Shown here piece by piece: positions 46,105 to 57,007 of a stretch of 64,000 bases of DNA (its first letter is position 1; each line of letters begins with the position of its first letter). Origin of the DNA: Rusavskia elegans (taxonomy: Eukaryota; Ascomycota; Lecanoromycetes; Teloschistales; Teloschistaceae); the NCBI GenBank assembly GCA_011316305.1, contig SAUG01000030.1:248001-312000 (forward strand). Reading direction: 5' to 3'. Made by a program: the position numbers and the translations under genes. The notes below the pieces were generated by a model. It was not told where the DNA came from and did no database searches. It saw only the letters and a list, made by a program, of their open reading frames with translations.

Positions 46105-46359
46105 TCATGTTTCACTCGCTCTATCAACTCGCTGATGCGTACTCACCTTCTTCTCACCAACCTCAGGCTTCTTCCTTGAACGATTCATCCACGCTGGGCC
46201 AGCAACCACACACCGCGCACATCGTTGTGGCAAGAACCGCTCCATGCTCACATCCTCCTCGCAAGATCGTGCACCTTGCAAAATTTGCTGGCAGGGGTTC
46301 CGAGCGTATCCTAGAAGACGGTTGCAATGCGCGCATATGTCGGCAACAGTCGTGCACAT
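46105..46359 (-). CDS. Small Cys-rich ORF A, 84 aa
   Basis: Unrecognised. Seven Cys at residues 2, 9, 12, 23, 33, 47 and 50 (MCTTVADICAHCN..., QRCARC) suggest a small zinc- or disulfide-stabilised fold. It has the same length, strand and general Cys layout as the ORF at 46723-46977. Open frame continues upstream of this Met, so the start is chosen by the shared MCT opening. It may be a non-coding coincidence. Confidence 0.35.
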   Translation of the reverse strand: MCTTVADICAHCNRLLGYARNPCQQILQGARSCEEDVSMERFLPQRCARCVVAGPAWMNRSRKKPEVGEKKVSTHQRVDRASET

Positions 46360-46722
46360 GTTACCTGGTGCCGGCGTGGTAAGATGGTGGATCCTTGCAA
46401 AGAAGTGGTGGGATCGAGTGATCCGAGGGGAAAGGGGTAAGAGGACAATGACATTGTTGTTGCGATGGGTTTTGTTGCCGGCTGAGACAAAGGCATTCTT
46501 GGAAAACCAACGGTGGTATTGGGACATGGTATTGAGGGAGGGATGGGAGGACAACTGAGTGATTCTGCAGTCTCTTCATTGTTTCTCCAACTGGAATACA
46601 GCATGAGCAAGCACCACGCTCCACCACCACGTTCCTAACTCGCGCCCTTGCTCAACGTCCGCGTACTTCGCCAAAGAGCTCTCCACCGCTAGTAACCATC
46701 AGCTCCAGCCCTCACTACTATT

Positions 46723-46977
46723 CTACGTGACGTTCTTCCGAAACGAGAAGATACTTCCCATCCAAGGTCGCACTGTCCTTCTCGCCTGCCCATTCAGACT
46801 CTCGGCCACCTTCCTCGAAACGCAGATATCGCATTTTATGTTGTCATCTACCCCTTGCTCGCCTTCGTAGGTCCGTTCTTCCCATCTGCAGGGGACACCA
46901 AGGCGGGAATTGCGGCATTTGATGATGCGGATGTCGAGGCATTCGCACTGGTGGAGGAAACGCGTACGGGTACACAT
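46723..46977 (-). CDS. Small Cys-rich ORF B, 84 aa
   Basis: Unrecognised. It opens MCTRTRFLHQCECLDI and has Cys at 2, 11, 13, 21, 30, 49 and 52, ending its core with IKCDIC. This pattern (Cys near the start, CxC or CxxC, two single Cys, then CxxC) recalls small zinc-binding proteins common in filamentous fungi. No signal peptide is seen. The partner ORF A lies 364 bp downstream on the same strand. Confidence 0.45.
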   Translation of the reverse strand: MCTRTRFLHQCECLDIRIIKCRNSRLGVPCRWEERTYEGEQGVDDNIKCDICVSRKVAESLNGQARRTVRPWMGSIFSFRKNVT

Positions 46978-47429
46978 TTATCGTGCTTTGACGATCCGTG
47001 ACAAAACTTCCCGTGTTTCAAGGAGTGCTGTGAATGGATGTGCTGTTGTGAGATTTCTGTAAGAGGTGGGTTGGCTAGATGGCTTTGCTTGCAAGAAGGG
47101 TGTGTAAAGGGAGGGGGAAAGGGGAAGTCAGGTTATTTTATGAGCGCAGGAAAAAGGATGAGTCTTGAGCAATGAACGAATCGAAGACGAGGATGGAACA
47201 AAGACAATGTGAGTCAGATAGATATTGATGGTACAATGGCTAATTTACCCGTAGATTTGGGACTTTCTTTGTGCTCGTACTTCGATCCTATGGATACGCG
47301 GTTGGACGGAATATCAGCCGGTGGTAGTGCCTTGCGTGGCAGCCAGAAAGGTACTCAGGGAAATGGAGAGGGCAGCCTAATGATTAAGATCATGCGGCGG
47401 CAAAGCTATTATCTCGTGCACAGGTAGGG

Positions 47430-47472
47430 CATCCGATTTGGCTGGCCGTCGAGGTATCCGATACCCACTCCG
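47430..47472. repeat. Diverged single copy of the 44.25-kb repeat unit
   Basis: ATCCGATTTGGCTGGCCGTC followed by GAGGTATCCGATACCCACTC aligns to the 44249-44336 unit with about four of five bases identical by eye, in the same orientation. With the tandem copies it brackets the SDR pseudogene and both Cys-rich ORFs. Confidence 0.55.
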
Positions 47473-47525
47473 CGAATCGAAGGGGAAGAACATTGCAGAA
47501 ACTGTGGAATCAATAACCGAATATA

Positions 47526-48410
47526 TCAGCTTGTTGTTTCGTTTCCTCTCGAAAGGTCAAAGGACTGAAGGATCCGGCTTCTTGAGTATGCAGGCCGCGC
47601 TCTGATATCGATATCTGACCCTGTAGCCCAAATAAAGACACCAATAGCTCCAGTTAACCCTAATCAACTCAGCCATCGGTCGAGTAAATACAGCAATCGG
47701 CGATATGTATTTGCTCACCTTGAGCACCCCATCCTAATTGACTTGTGAAACCTACGTGATTCGCTGATGAGACATCGGTTTCATTTTGCTCGTATTTCGA
47801 AAGACACTCATTCGCTATCTTGAGAGCCGTATTCTCGATGTCGTCATAGGTGCTGATGTCTCTTGGTGAGAACGTTGATCGAGGCGGCAGATGGAGCTCT
47901 CTAGGGTCAACCCCATTGAGCATCACTAGTGCTAATGTGCAGCTTTCTGCCAGAAGAATCAACCATTATAACCATACCATTTTAAACGTGGTGCGGACCA
48001 TGTATTGAGAGAGATCAGAACCCACCGTAACGGTACTTCTCAGGAAGCCTTACCCGCGAGAACACAGTGGCTGGTGGCGTGCCAGGACCCAGGAATTCGA
48101 ACGGCATCATTATACGATCCGCAACTACGCGGACATGGAATCGATAACGGGATGAGCTTGCTGTTCATCGAACAGTGTGCACGCTATGTACTCACCGAGC
48201 TAAAGCCGTATAGCAGTCTTTGGGTTGAAAGCTGGGCGTCAGCCACTTCGGATCGTCGATACACCTGGGGCTCGCTGGCGGGAGAGGATTTGGCGATGCC
48301 AGCCTCGCCGACGCAGGTGCAGCCCCGAGGAGTCCGATCGTACAAAGAACAATGGGAGAAAACGTCCTCCACCAAAGCATGGTTGCTATTTTCGTAGCAA
48401 TGGTGATCAA
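47526..48410 (-). CDS. Predicted secreted protein of unknown function
   Basis: Exons are 48196-48410, 48026-48156, 47719-47946 and 47526-47647, giving 231 residues from Met48410 or 221 from Met48380. The second Met starts a good signal peptide (MLWWRTFSPIVLCTIGLLGA, cleavage near APASA). The mature part has CIDDPKWLTPSFQPKDCYTAL, PFEFLGPGTPPATVF, RLPEKYRYESCTLALVMLNG and GAIGVFIWATG-like AIGVFIWATGSDID, a layout I know from uncharacterised secreted fungal proteins: an early Cys pair, FEFxxPG and a CTLALxML strand. Intron 1 (48157-48195) is only 39 bp and is the weakest junction. Intron 2 (47947-48025) and intron 3 (47648-47718) are well defined by frame. Confidence 0.68.
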
Positions 48411-49836
48411 TTGTTCAATATGCTTGGCGGTTGAATGAGCATACTATCCCGTTCGCCATCCTGTAGCTCTTTTGTATGCGGTGATTGAAAATTAAAGCCT
48501 CAATGGACGACGGAAAAATTATACGGGGGTTCACCGGGTACCACCGCAGGCGCTATATCGTGATATGATCGGGAAGAGCTGACAGGCGACAACAATATTG
48601 AAAACCGCAAATTATTAGATGCGCCTACTTGCAATTAAGAACGCACAGTAGCTGTCCATCGGAGATGCATGCAGGGCGTATCTCTTCGTCTGCTATCGTG
48701 TGCCTTGGCCATGCCAGCTGATGGTTTTGCCTCCATACCCAGCAGGTTGTGTCAAGGGTCACTTTCACTGAAAGTAGCAGTTACGCAGAGGAATCGTTAG
48801 AACGATGTCCTTTATCGAAGTAACGGCTATTGTAGGCCCTTCATGACGATTGACTTGACATGACATGACATGACGAGTCCGGTAGGGCAAAGGGAACACG
48901 CATTTCAGCAGTCGAAAGAACAGTACTCCGTAAGACGGTACAATCTGTGAACACTTTGGGAGACGTTTGTGGCTGAGACCAGTCATCATTGAGATCTCTC
49001 AAAAACGGTGTTTTGGACCAAAGATCGGCTTGCTGCTGGGAAAGGCACCACAAAGACAATTGGGTTCGCCGCGAAGCGTGGGATAAACCCACCTGCTTCG
49101 CGTATTCTGCTTGTCTTGTTTTGCGTAATCCACAGCTCAATGCCTGACCACTATGGGTAGTTCATCATCAAGGCCTTGGGTCAGGCTCCCAGTGTTGAAG
49201 GGGCTTTGACGCACTCAGCGGCTTCCGCGTCCGAAATATTAGAACTTGTGGTTGTAGTTCATTGCGTGAGTCGATGGGGTCGTGAGGAATTCTGTCGCTC
49301 GGACATCGTGGTCCTCTAAAGGTATACTTCCACCGAGGGGATTCATCTCAGGCCTCTCCTAGGCTACCATGGGTCTTGGAATTCCGCCACCATGGCTACA
49401 ATTCCGACGCGATTGATGGCTTTAGCTGAGAAAATCCGAGTGTTTGTTGCGGTATAGCAGGGCTATCGCATATGAATGAGGTCGACTCGGATGTCTAGGT
49501 GTGGTTGAGAGGGCAGCTGGGTGACCTCCTTTGGGTGAAAGCCATCCTGAACCTGATTCTCCATGATCATCAAATGCCCGTCGATAACAGCAACAAGTGA
49601 TTCAATCACTGGTAGAAACGTTTGAAGTCCGAGGTGACAGGTTGGGTTGCGAGGAAGGAAGAGAAATAGTGTAATACCTTAATACGAGCTTGAAGTCCTA
49701 GCGGCCGAGATCTTTGTGCCTCACTCACTACCTACCCTCCTACCTACCTTACTCATCTCCAATCCTCCCTTGCGCCCGATACTTACTTTACCTTTCCAAT
49801 ATGCAACACAATCGCTCTGCATTCCGCTAACGCCCT
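48411..49836. other. Intergenic stretch of about 1.4 kb with a repeat relic
   Basis: No supported gene. It contains a short relic at about 48791-48843 that recurs at 60324-60376, a small (TGACA)n-like run at about 48854-48873, and pyrimidine-rich DNA from about 49720 that is probably the Inp1 promoter. Confidence 0.5.
48791..48843. repeat. Dispersed repeat relic, copy 1
   Basis: Starts AATCGTTAGAACGATGTCCT and is matched at 60324-60376 by AATCGTTAGGACGATATCCC with roughly 80 percent identity by eye. Nearly all differences are A/G or C/T, the pattern left by repeat-induced point mutation. Confidence 0.55.
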
Positions 49837-49902
49837 TTGCTCTCTATTTATTGCTGTATCGAAAAGCGATCCCCTCGATTCCGAGCATGTAGTTGCATAT
49901 AT

Positions 49903-51713
49903 ATGCGCTCCATGATGGATGTCCTTCCCCCTCCTGCACGTACTCCCGACCACCCGCCAACCATTCGCCGCTTGTTCACAGCTCCATTGCCCAAGACCTC
50001 CCCATCCATATCCGTACGAGATCTCGCTGAAGAGGACGCCGAGACGCTCTACGCCCACCATGCCGGAAAGATTGTGTCTTTCAGCCCACCCATCAGTGGA
50101 ACGAGACGCCACTCCAGCGTCGAACAGGGACATGTCGCTCTTCAATATGAGCCCGTGGGAACGCTGCCCTGGGCTTCAGCTACCGAGAGAACCATCGCTG
50201 CAGGTCATCTGTCATTAACGCCGACCGCGTCAGCAACACCGCTAATCCATCTTCAGGTCCCTTACGTATCTACAGAGTCCTCGGTTCCGTTGCTTTCCTC
50301 AAATCCGGCGCTACCTTGAAGCCCATTCTGGCCAAGTCGCAGTGCTGGTGCGTTGATGGGGATTCCAAATTCGTTCTGCCCGTCGGGCCCCATACCTTCT
50401 ATCGCATCGAGCTACCCAACGCCACCGCAGACGATCGCGCCAAGGTCGAAGACTTCAAGCGCATGCTGGCCAAAGTTCTACAGTTCGAAACAACGCCATG
50501 CCCATTCAAGAGGGATTTCACCATCCATCTGCCAGAAAAGCCCCTGACACCTGTGCGGAACAAACCTTGGAGGCCACGCGAACCTCCTCGCCCTGAATCC
50601 ACGCCCGACGTGTCACGGAAAACCGAATGGCAGCACCGACTTTGGGGAAAGCCTCCGATGCTCGCCGAGCCTCCCTCGATGGTCGATGGGGCCCTGGAGC
50701 GAGAAGAAGAGTGCGCGGATGAATATACAGACTCATTGCCTGAAGACAGTGCGGGGAGCTCGGAGCTGAGTCAAGACAGCGAAGCAACTGACGATTCCGA
50801 TTTGACTCCAAGACACCCTACCAACCAAGAACCCGAACCCATTGATCCTTTCAAAACGCCCACCAGACCAAGAACGTTGAGGACTGGCCGAGCAACAACC
50901 TCGCCTCCCCAACTCTCGCTGCGTACGACGCCACCTTCAGACACGACCGAGAACGATGCCCGAAAGCCAGACATACATGAAGATACTGACAGCCTTTCAT
51001 CGAGCGTCGAATCCTTCCACTCCTTCCATTCCCCTATCTCGCCCTTACCGCCGTCTCCTCACTTTCTCGGATGTTCTATGCTGTCATCCTCGGAGGATCT
51101 GGATGGCATTGCCGTACCCAAAACTCGAAATCATAGGAGAGACGACTCAGAACGTACCGTCACTGCCGACTCTGATGACTTTTGGGACAAACCCGATTCC
51201 ATCGCGTTAGATGACGCGGGAGACACCGCTTCACCAAAAATCCCGCAAACTCCACCTCTTCTTAGCGACACAACATCCCAAAGCGAAGGAAACTCACCCG
51301 AGATAATCACCCCGTCTTCAGTTGAACCCCTCCCGAGACTGCGCAAATCTAGACGGCGATCTCAGTCGCCGCTTCCATCCCCAGCAAATGTCTACTCACC
51401 ATCTTCACGCCTTTCGGGGCATCATCTAACAACAGCAATTCTACAAAAGACGTGTTCGATGCTGCTTGGCCCTCCAGTGTCGTTGGTCGCGTTGATGCTC
51501 AACATCGCCTCTAGGATCATGAATGGAACTTATGACGGGTTTCCTCTCGGTTACGCTGGCTCAAGTCAAAAGATACCGTGTGCATGGGACTTTAGCGACA
51601 CAGATCATGCAACGGATGATGAAGACGATTATGGCGTCGCTCTCCACAAGCTTCCCTCATCGAGAAGTTCTTCCAGATCTAATGACCTAGGTGGCTCCTG
51701 GGAAATCGACTAG
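49903..51713 (+). CDS. Inp1-like inheritance of peroxisomes protein
   Basis: Peripheral peroxisomal protein that tethers the organelle to the cortex. Exons are (49837 or 49903)-50203 and 50257-51713, giving 585 residues from Met49903 (607 from Met49837, whose first 22 residues look like translated 5' UTR). The conserved PH-like core runs PLRIYRVLGSVAFLKSGATL, KPILAKSQCWCVDGDSKFVL, FYRIELP and FETTPCPFKRDFTI. The rest is long, acidic and Ser/Pro-rich with a hydrophobic stretch MLLGPPVSLVALMLNIASRI near the end (about 480), which is shared by filamentous-fungal homologues and could touch membrane or Pex3. Intron 50204-50256 has donor GTCATC and branch CTAAT; the join is G-PLRIY. Confidence 0.85.
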
Positions 51714-52266
51714 TCGAGGCACTATCCGAACCGCAACTTTCGATCGCCTGTGGAGGGTTCTTAGCAAGGACGAAGCCCGACTTCTGTATCTTGGGATCGC
51801 ACAATATTCAGCACAGGTTGGAATCTCGACCTTTGTACTCTATCATGGGTCTGAATTTGGTATTGTTATTTCGGACCGACGTTGGATGGTAATTGCGCAG
51901 GACGGATTCTGCTCTATGTAAATCAAGGATAACGGAGATTGATGAATTTACGATTTTCCCTATGTATCGCGATCGCTCTGGACTGCTACTTTCTCGAGAT
52001 ACCAGGCGTTGAAATGTACATTATCATGGATCCCGAGGGAACGGAGAATGATCCTGGGAAAGCGTGCATCCAGATGGGACTTTAGTATACACTGTAATTT
52101 GATTATATGAAGTTGAATCGTCTTTTAATTCAAATAAACTAGCATATTGCAGATCTACTTCGTGGCTGTAGATTTGACGCTCTTGAATTTTCTATCGTAG
52201 GGTAGTACCGTAGTATCACGGTACAGAAAGCCCACTCCCCTCTATCAGCCTCCATGTTCATACTGC
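51714..52266. other. Intergenic stretch, no supported gene
   Basis: 3' flank of Inp1 and promoter of the AP-3 mu gene. AT-rich near 52090-52145. A frame overlapping the Inp1 end runs to 51921 but has no features. Confidence 0.5.
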
Positions 52267-54021
52267 CATGAGCACCGCCGTCGAGGCAATCTACATCTTC
52301 AACCAGAACAAGTACTCTGTCATGCTCATGTGACAAGGAGACGTAGCTGACACCTGCGCCGCAGTCATTGTATACTCGAACATATCTATCGCTCGCGCCC
52401 ACCGCCTCCTCAGGCCCTACTACCCTTGTATCAAAGACATACCAAACCTCGTCCATCGGTAATCCACCTACCCGATGTCAATCCGCCAACAGTCCTCTTC
52501 TCCCTCCTCCACGCAAACCTTCTGTTCCTTTCGACGGCATCTACCGACGTCGAACCCCTCTTCATCCTAGAGTTCCTACACCGCATAATCGACGTTTTCG
52601 AAGAATTTATAGGCGCACCTTTATTGGCGAACAAAATCGAAAGCTCCTACGATGTTGTGGCTCAGCTCCTTGGCGAGATGTGCGATGCTGGGAGTGTTTG
52701 CAATACAGAGCCCAACGCTCTGCGCGACGACGTCGACATACCGGGATGGATGGACAAACTCCTAGTCGGGGTCGGGTTGCCAGGGTACGGAGATATCCCC
52801 TTTCAACATGTCTAGCTATGAATGCCTAACGTTGAATTCAGGAACCCGACAGGTTCGCTGTCTACCGGAGGTCTCAAGCAACATCTCCAGCTCAATTCAA
52901 GCACCACCGGTCCTGCAATCCCTTGGCGTCGTGCCAATGTACGACATACAAGCAACGAGCTCTATGTCGATATCTTAGAAACACTGAACGTGACTCTCGC
53001 GCCGTCGGGTCGGCCGTTGGCCGCCATCGCCAATGGATCGATTGCGTTCACTTCAAGAATTTCCGGTGTACCAGATCTACTCCTGACACTGGCTGCTTCA
53101 GGTGGCAAAATAGGGCTCGAGAAGGCCATTGAGTTGCCAGTATTCCATCCATGTGTGAGGTTGGCGCGATGGAAGGAACGACCGGGAGAGCTCAGCTTTA
53201 TTCCACCAGATGGCAAATTTGTGCTCGCGGGATACGAAGTGAATCTCATGCCATCCATACACGATCTCAAATCTTGGTCCAATGCGAATCTGCAGTTACC
53301 AGCTTCCGTTGAGGTTTTGAAATCACTTGGTCAGAATGGAGCAGATTTCGAGATACGCCTTGCCATCCACAATACATTCCCGGGTTCTGCGCCCACTTTG
53401 CAAACACAAAGACCAGCATTTGGGCCGAGAGGCTCGGGAACTTCAACGCCGGTGTTTGGAGGTGGCAGCAACGCCGCTCCTGCTCTACAGGATGTCGTTG
53501 TGACGGTACCAATTCCTAATGCCGTTCGCAGTGTCGTCGACCTACGAGCCAGTCGTGGCGAGGCATATTTCACTGCATCCGAAAGCGTGGTAGAGTGGCG
53601 GTTGCCAACTAAAGCTGTGGCTTCGCCTGGCACCGCAACACTGAGATGTACGATGGTTGGACCTGTTGCTGATGACGATACGGATGGCATGGTCAATGGC
53701 TTCCATTCCGGCTCTACGTCCGGTGATTATGATGAGCAGCAAGATGCCTATCAATCGTCTGCTCCGCAGCCGATTAAGGCCCCAAATTCCCGAGAAAAGC
53801 AAGATTCACAAGATCCAAAAAAGGTACAGCCCAACGCACCTTTGATGCCTTCGTCCGCTTCCCTCAGCTTCAGTGTCAAGGGTTGGCTTGCGAGTGGTAT
53901 CAAGGTTGATGGGCTTGTCATCGATACCCGCAAGAGCAAAGGTCTCGGTGAAGGAGTCAAACCGTACAAAGGAGTGAAATATTTGACTGTCAGTCGAAAG
54001 GGTATCGAAACCAGATGTTAG
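52267..54021 (+). CDS. APM3: AP-3 adaptor complex mu subunit
   Basis: Medium subunit of the AP-3 coat, which sorts cargo from Golgi/endosomes to the vacuole. Exons are 52267-52310, 52365-52784 and 52842-54021, giving 547 residues. The N-terminal longin-like part reads AVEAIYIFNQNNHCILEHIY, RSRPPPPQALLPLY, TVLFSLLHANLLFLS and FLHRIIDVFEEFIGAPLL. The C-terminal mu-homology domain begins with PWRRANVRHTSNELYVDILE and contains GVPDLLLTLA, HPCVRLARWKE, LSFIPPDGKFVLAGYEV and VEWRLP. A Ser/Asp/Gln-rich insertion lies before the last strands (VKGWLASGIKVDGLVI, YKGVKYLTVSRKGIETR). An ATG at 52822 lies inside the second intron and is not the start. Confidence 0.92.
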
Positions 54022-54365
54022 GCTCTGAAAGAGGGATTTCTTCGAACGGACCAGGACGCAGGGTCGTCTCACTTTCAGCAGTACGTTCTCAACAATGCAT
54101 CAGAGGAAAAGTCATTGAGATTCATCCGAGGCTCAGAGACACTAAGACAATGTAGACGTTGTCCAATTTCCGTTCCAGCACTTTGTGTCGCAGTAACGCT
54201 GTTCATGCTATGTGAATATTCTCGATTATCACTGATGACATTACCCGAGTGGGCGTTGATATCCAAGAAACCTTTTTTTTTTTGTGGACAATGGATCTCT
54301 CAAAATCCCTGTTCAAATTGCAGCGCCAGTAGGACGTCTCACTGGCCATTTATTAGTCGACTACA

Positions 54366-54981
54366 AGGGGTTGCTTGATCTCAAATCCTTGTAAAAGAAT
54401 GTCCCAGACTTTTAGAGTCGGATCTTTCTGGGAGATACCCTAGTTTCGGGATAACGCCAACATAGGAAGCTTTGATCAGTATCGTCGATCGCTCGAAAAG
54501 CCTGATTACATCGAGGAACTAACCTGCACGTATCCCAACCCTGGGTAGTAATTTTCAGCCGGGCTCCCAGTTTCAGTATCAAGCATCTAGGACCAAGGCC
54601 CTTCAGCGTCACCATCATCCGGCTTCACATCAGAACATACCAATAACGTTTTCCCCCTTTCTCGTGCGACATCCTCCAGGCCATTCCTCCAATCGGGCGG
54701 AACGAGCAACTTTTCAACCATGCCCCTGAAGGGACCTGTCTCGGCTTCGGGTTTCCTCAGTATGACTACGCCGATAACACCCCTTGACTTATCAGGAGCC
54801 ATTACGAAGAGGATATCCCGAGAACCGGATTTGACTCCATTGGCTCGGTCTTGCCACCACGTATGGATTTTGAGATCTGAGAGGGGTTGGAGGAAGGTCG
54901 CAATTGTGTAATCGTGGGTGATGCAAATCGGGTGAGAAGGTCAGAATGGGACGAATCGTAGGGCGTTGCTTGAAGTTCCAT
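54366..54981 (-). pseudogene. Decayed GNAT-family acetyltransferase
   Basis: Clear family homology in pieces: ALRFVPF, ITHDYTIATFLQPLSDLKIH, TWWQDRANGV, RDILFVMAPDKSRGVIGVVI, GPFRGMVEKLLVPP, LEDVARERGKTLL, MLDTETGSPAENYYPGLGYVQ and GISQKDPTL. Several lesions are seen. An in-frame TGA at 54941-54943 falls between ALRFVPF and the ITHDYT strand, with no acceptor AG to skip it. The acetyl-CoA-binding R/QxxGxG loop expected after VPPDWR (about 54685) is missing. The C-terminal stretch either hits a TAG before GISQKD or needs a frame change (about 54430). One canonical intron (GTATGT...CCTAG, about 54593-54649) survives between GKTLL and MLDTE. The product would lack its cofactor site. Confidence 0.75.
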
Positions 54982-55680
54982 CTCAAGGTGATCTCAGTAC
55001 AAGTAGAATAGCCCCAAGCCCCGAGAAATAGAACGTGTTCTTAGCAGGAGAAGGTATCTTGAACGCTCATGTTCCTTTTTATATCAAACTTTTGTAACGA
55101 AGGCACGATCAGAACGGCAAGTGAATGACTTCGTGGCCCTTACCAACACACGAGGAAGCCACGCAGACCGACATAAATGCGGGTCGTAGAAAATGTACCA
55201 AATGCATGGTTTTGTCTGGATAAGCATGGTATCCAAGAGGTCGGACATGAGGCGTAGTTTCCAATAGGCAGCAGAACCATAGGTGTTTTGTCACGCGTTG
55301 ATGCTCATGATATCGAGCATCGTCATTTAACCCTTGGCTCGATAGCTTTGTAAATCTTTGGTTGGTCGAGAGATTGACCCTCTATGAAGGGCCGAGGACA
55401 CTGCTACAAGTCAGAAAGCCATATCTACAACCCAAGACCGGGAGGGTTGGCAGTTCCCCTATTGTGTGAAAAGCAACAAACACATAATGGTAGTCACTTC
55501 CGCGCTAACATGGGTAAATGTCGGTCTAATAATACAGACTTACTTTGAACGCGAGCGCTCTTCGAACCCCAACCATGTTGATACCATTGACAGCAATCTT
55601 CCAGGCTGGAATGGATTCTGAACTCGACCATCAAATGCTCGAGTCAATATGAGAGAATCTGAGATACAAGGACTTCAGCC
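54982..55680. other. Intergenic stretch, no supported gene
   Basis: 5' side of the GNAT pseudogene and promoter of the Arp1 gene. Only short ORFs. Confidence 0.5.
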
Positions 55681-57007
55681 ATGACTGATACTCTTCACAA
55701 CGCCCCCATCGTTCTTGACAACGGGAGCGGAACCATACGAGCTGGCTTCGCTGGCGAGGACCTTCCCAAATGTTACTTCCCTTCCTACGTGGGACGGCCA
55801 AAACACGTCAGGGTGCTCGCCGGTGCTTTAGAAGGCGACATCTTCATCGGTCAAAGGGCACAAGAGCTGCGGGGATTGCTGAAGATCCGATATCCTCTCG
55901 AGCATGGCATTGTCACCGATTGGGATGATATGGAAAGGATATGGCAATTCGTATACACCGAGGAGCTAAAGACATTGAGTGAAGAGGTATGGCCGTCTTC
56001 TGGCCCAACCCTATCGAGCGCTTAGGGTTGACGACGCATTGTTTCCATGACAGCATCCCGTCCTACTCACCGAACCGCCCTTGAACCCTCGCGCGAATCG
56101 TGACACAGCTGCGCAGCTTTTGTTCGAAACCTTCAACGTTCCGGCCCTGTACACCTCAATCCAAGCAGTCCTTTCACTATATGCTTCCGGTCGGACGACT
56201 GGTGTGGTTCTGGACGCTGGCGACGGGGTCTCACACGCCGTACCGGTCTACGAGGGATTCGCCATGCCGAATAGCATCCGAAGGATTGATGTTGCAGGGC
56301 GAGATGTCACCGAACATATGCAGATGCTCTTCAGAAAAAGTGGGCTCGTATTTCATACAAGTGCCGAGAAGGAGGTCGTGCGCATGATCAAAGAAAAGAC
56401 ATGCTACGTCGCGTCCGATCCGAAGAGGGAGGACAGGGAATGGGCACAGAACAACGGGAGGCCGGAAGGGAAGGTCTTGGAGTATGCTCTGCCTGATGGG
56501 CAGATGATCAAGGTGCGATCATCAAGCAATGGCCCCTATCATACATTGTTGCTGATTGTGTGTTAGGTCGGGTCCGAAAGATGGAAAGCACCCGAAATTC
56601 TGTTCGATCCGGAGATCATAGGCCTGGAATACCCTGGGATACATCAAATCGTCGTCGACGCCATCAACCGGACGGATATGGACCTTCGGAAATCACTCTT
56701 CGGGAATATCGTGCTCTCCGGAGGGTCAACTTTGTGCAAAGGATTTGGCGACAGATTGTTACATGAGGTACAACGACTGGCGGTCAAAGACATGCGGATT
56801 AAAATCTTTGCGCCACCGGAACGAAAGTATAGCACGTGGATAGGAGGAAGCATTTTGGCAGGTTTGAGTACATTCCGAAAGGTCGGCTACCAGGGCACCC
56901 ACTACTTTCTCAACGTGCCGTGGACGAGCTAACGATACGAACAGATGTGGGTAAATATCGACGACTGGCATGAAGACCCAGAAGTCATACACAAGAGATT
57001 CGCATAG
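55681..57007 (+). CDS. Actin-related protein Arp1 (centractin, dynactin)
   Basis: Forms the short actin-like filament of dynactin, the dynein activator needed for nuclear and vesicle movement in hyphae. Exons are 55681-55986, 56054-56512, 56567-56881 and 56945-57007, giving 380 residues. Actin-fold phosphate loops are [15 protein letters not shown] (about 11-25) and [18 protein letters not shown] (mid-protein), with the adenosine site [40 protein letters not shown] and [20 protein letters not shown] are centractin-like. The C-terminus [20 protein letters not shown], then [19 protein letters not shown], is as in Arp1 and differs from conventional actin's KCF end. Intron 3 (56882-56944) precedes the last 63-bp exon. 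Confidence 0.93.

Noticed and set aside
48854..48873. Short TGACA repeat as a microsatellite of interest
   Set aside because: Only three to four units; too short to call functional or unusual.
52822..54021. AP-3 mu start at ATG52822
   Set aside because: This ATG lies inside the intron 52785-52841; two upstream exons carry the N-terminal longin-like domain.
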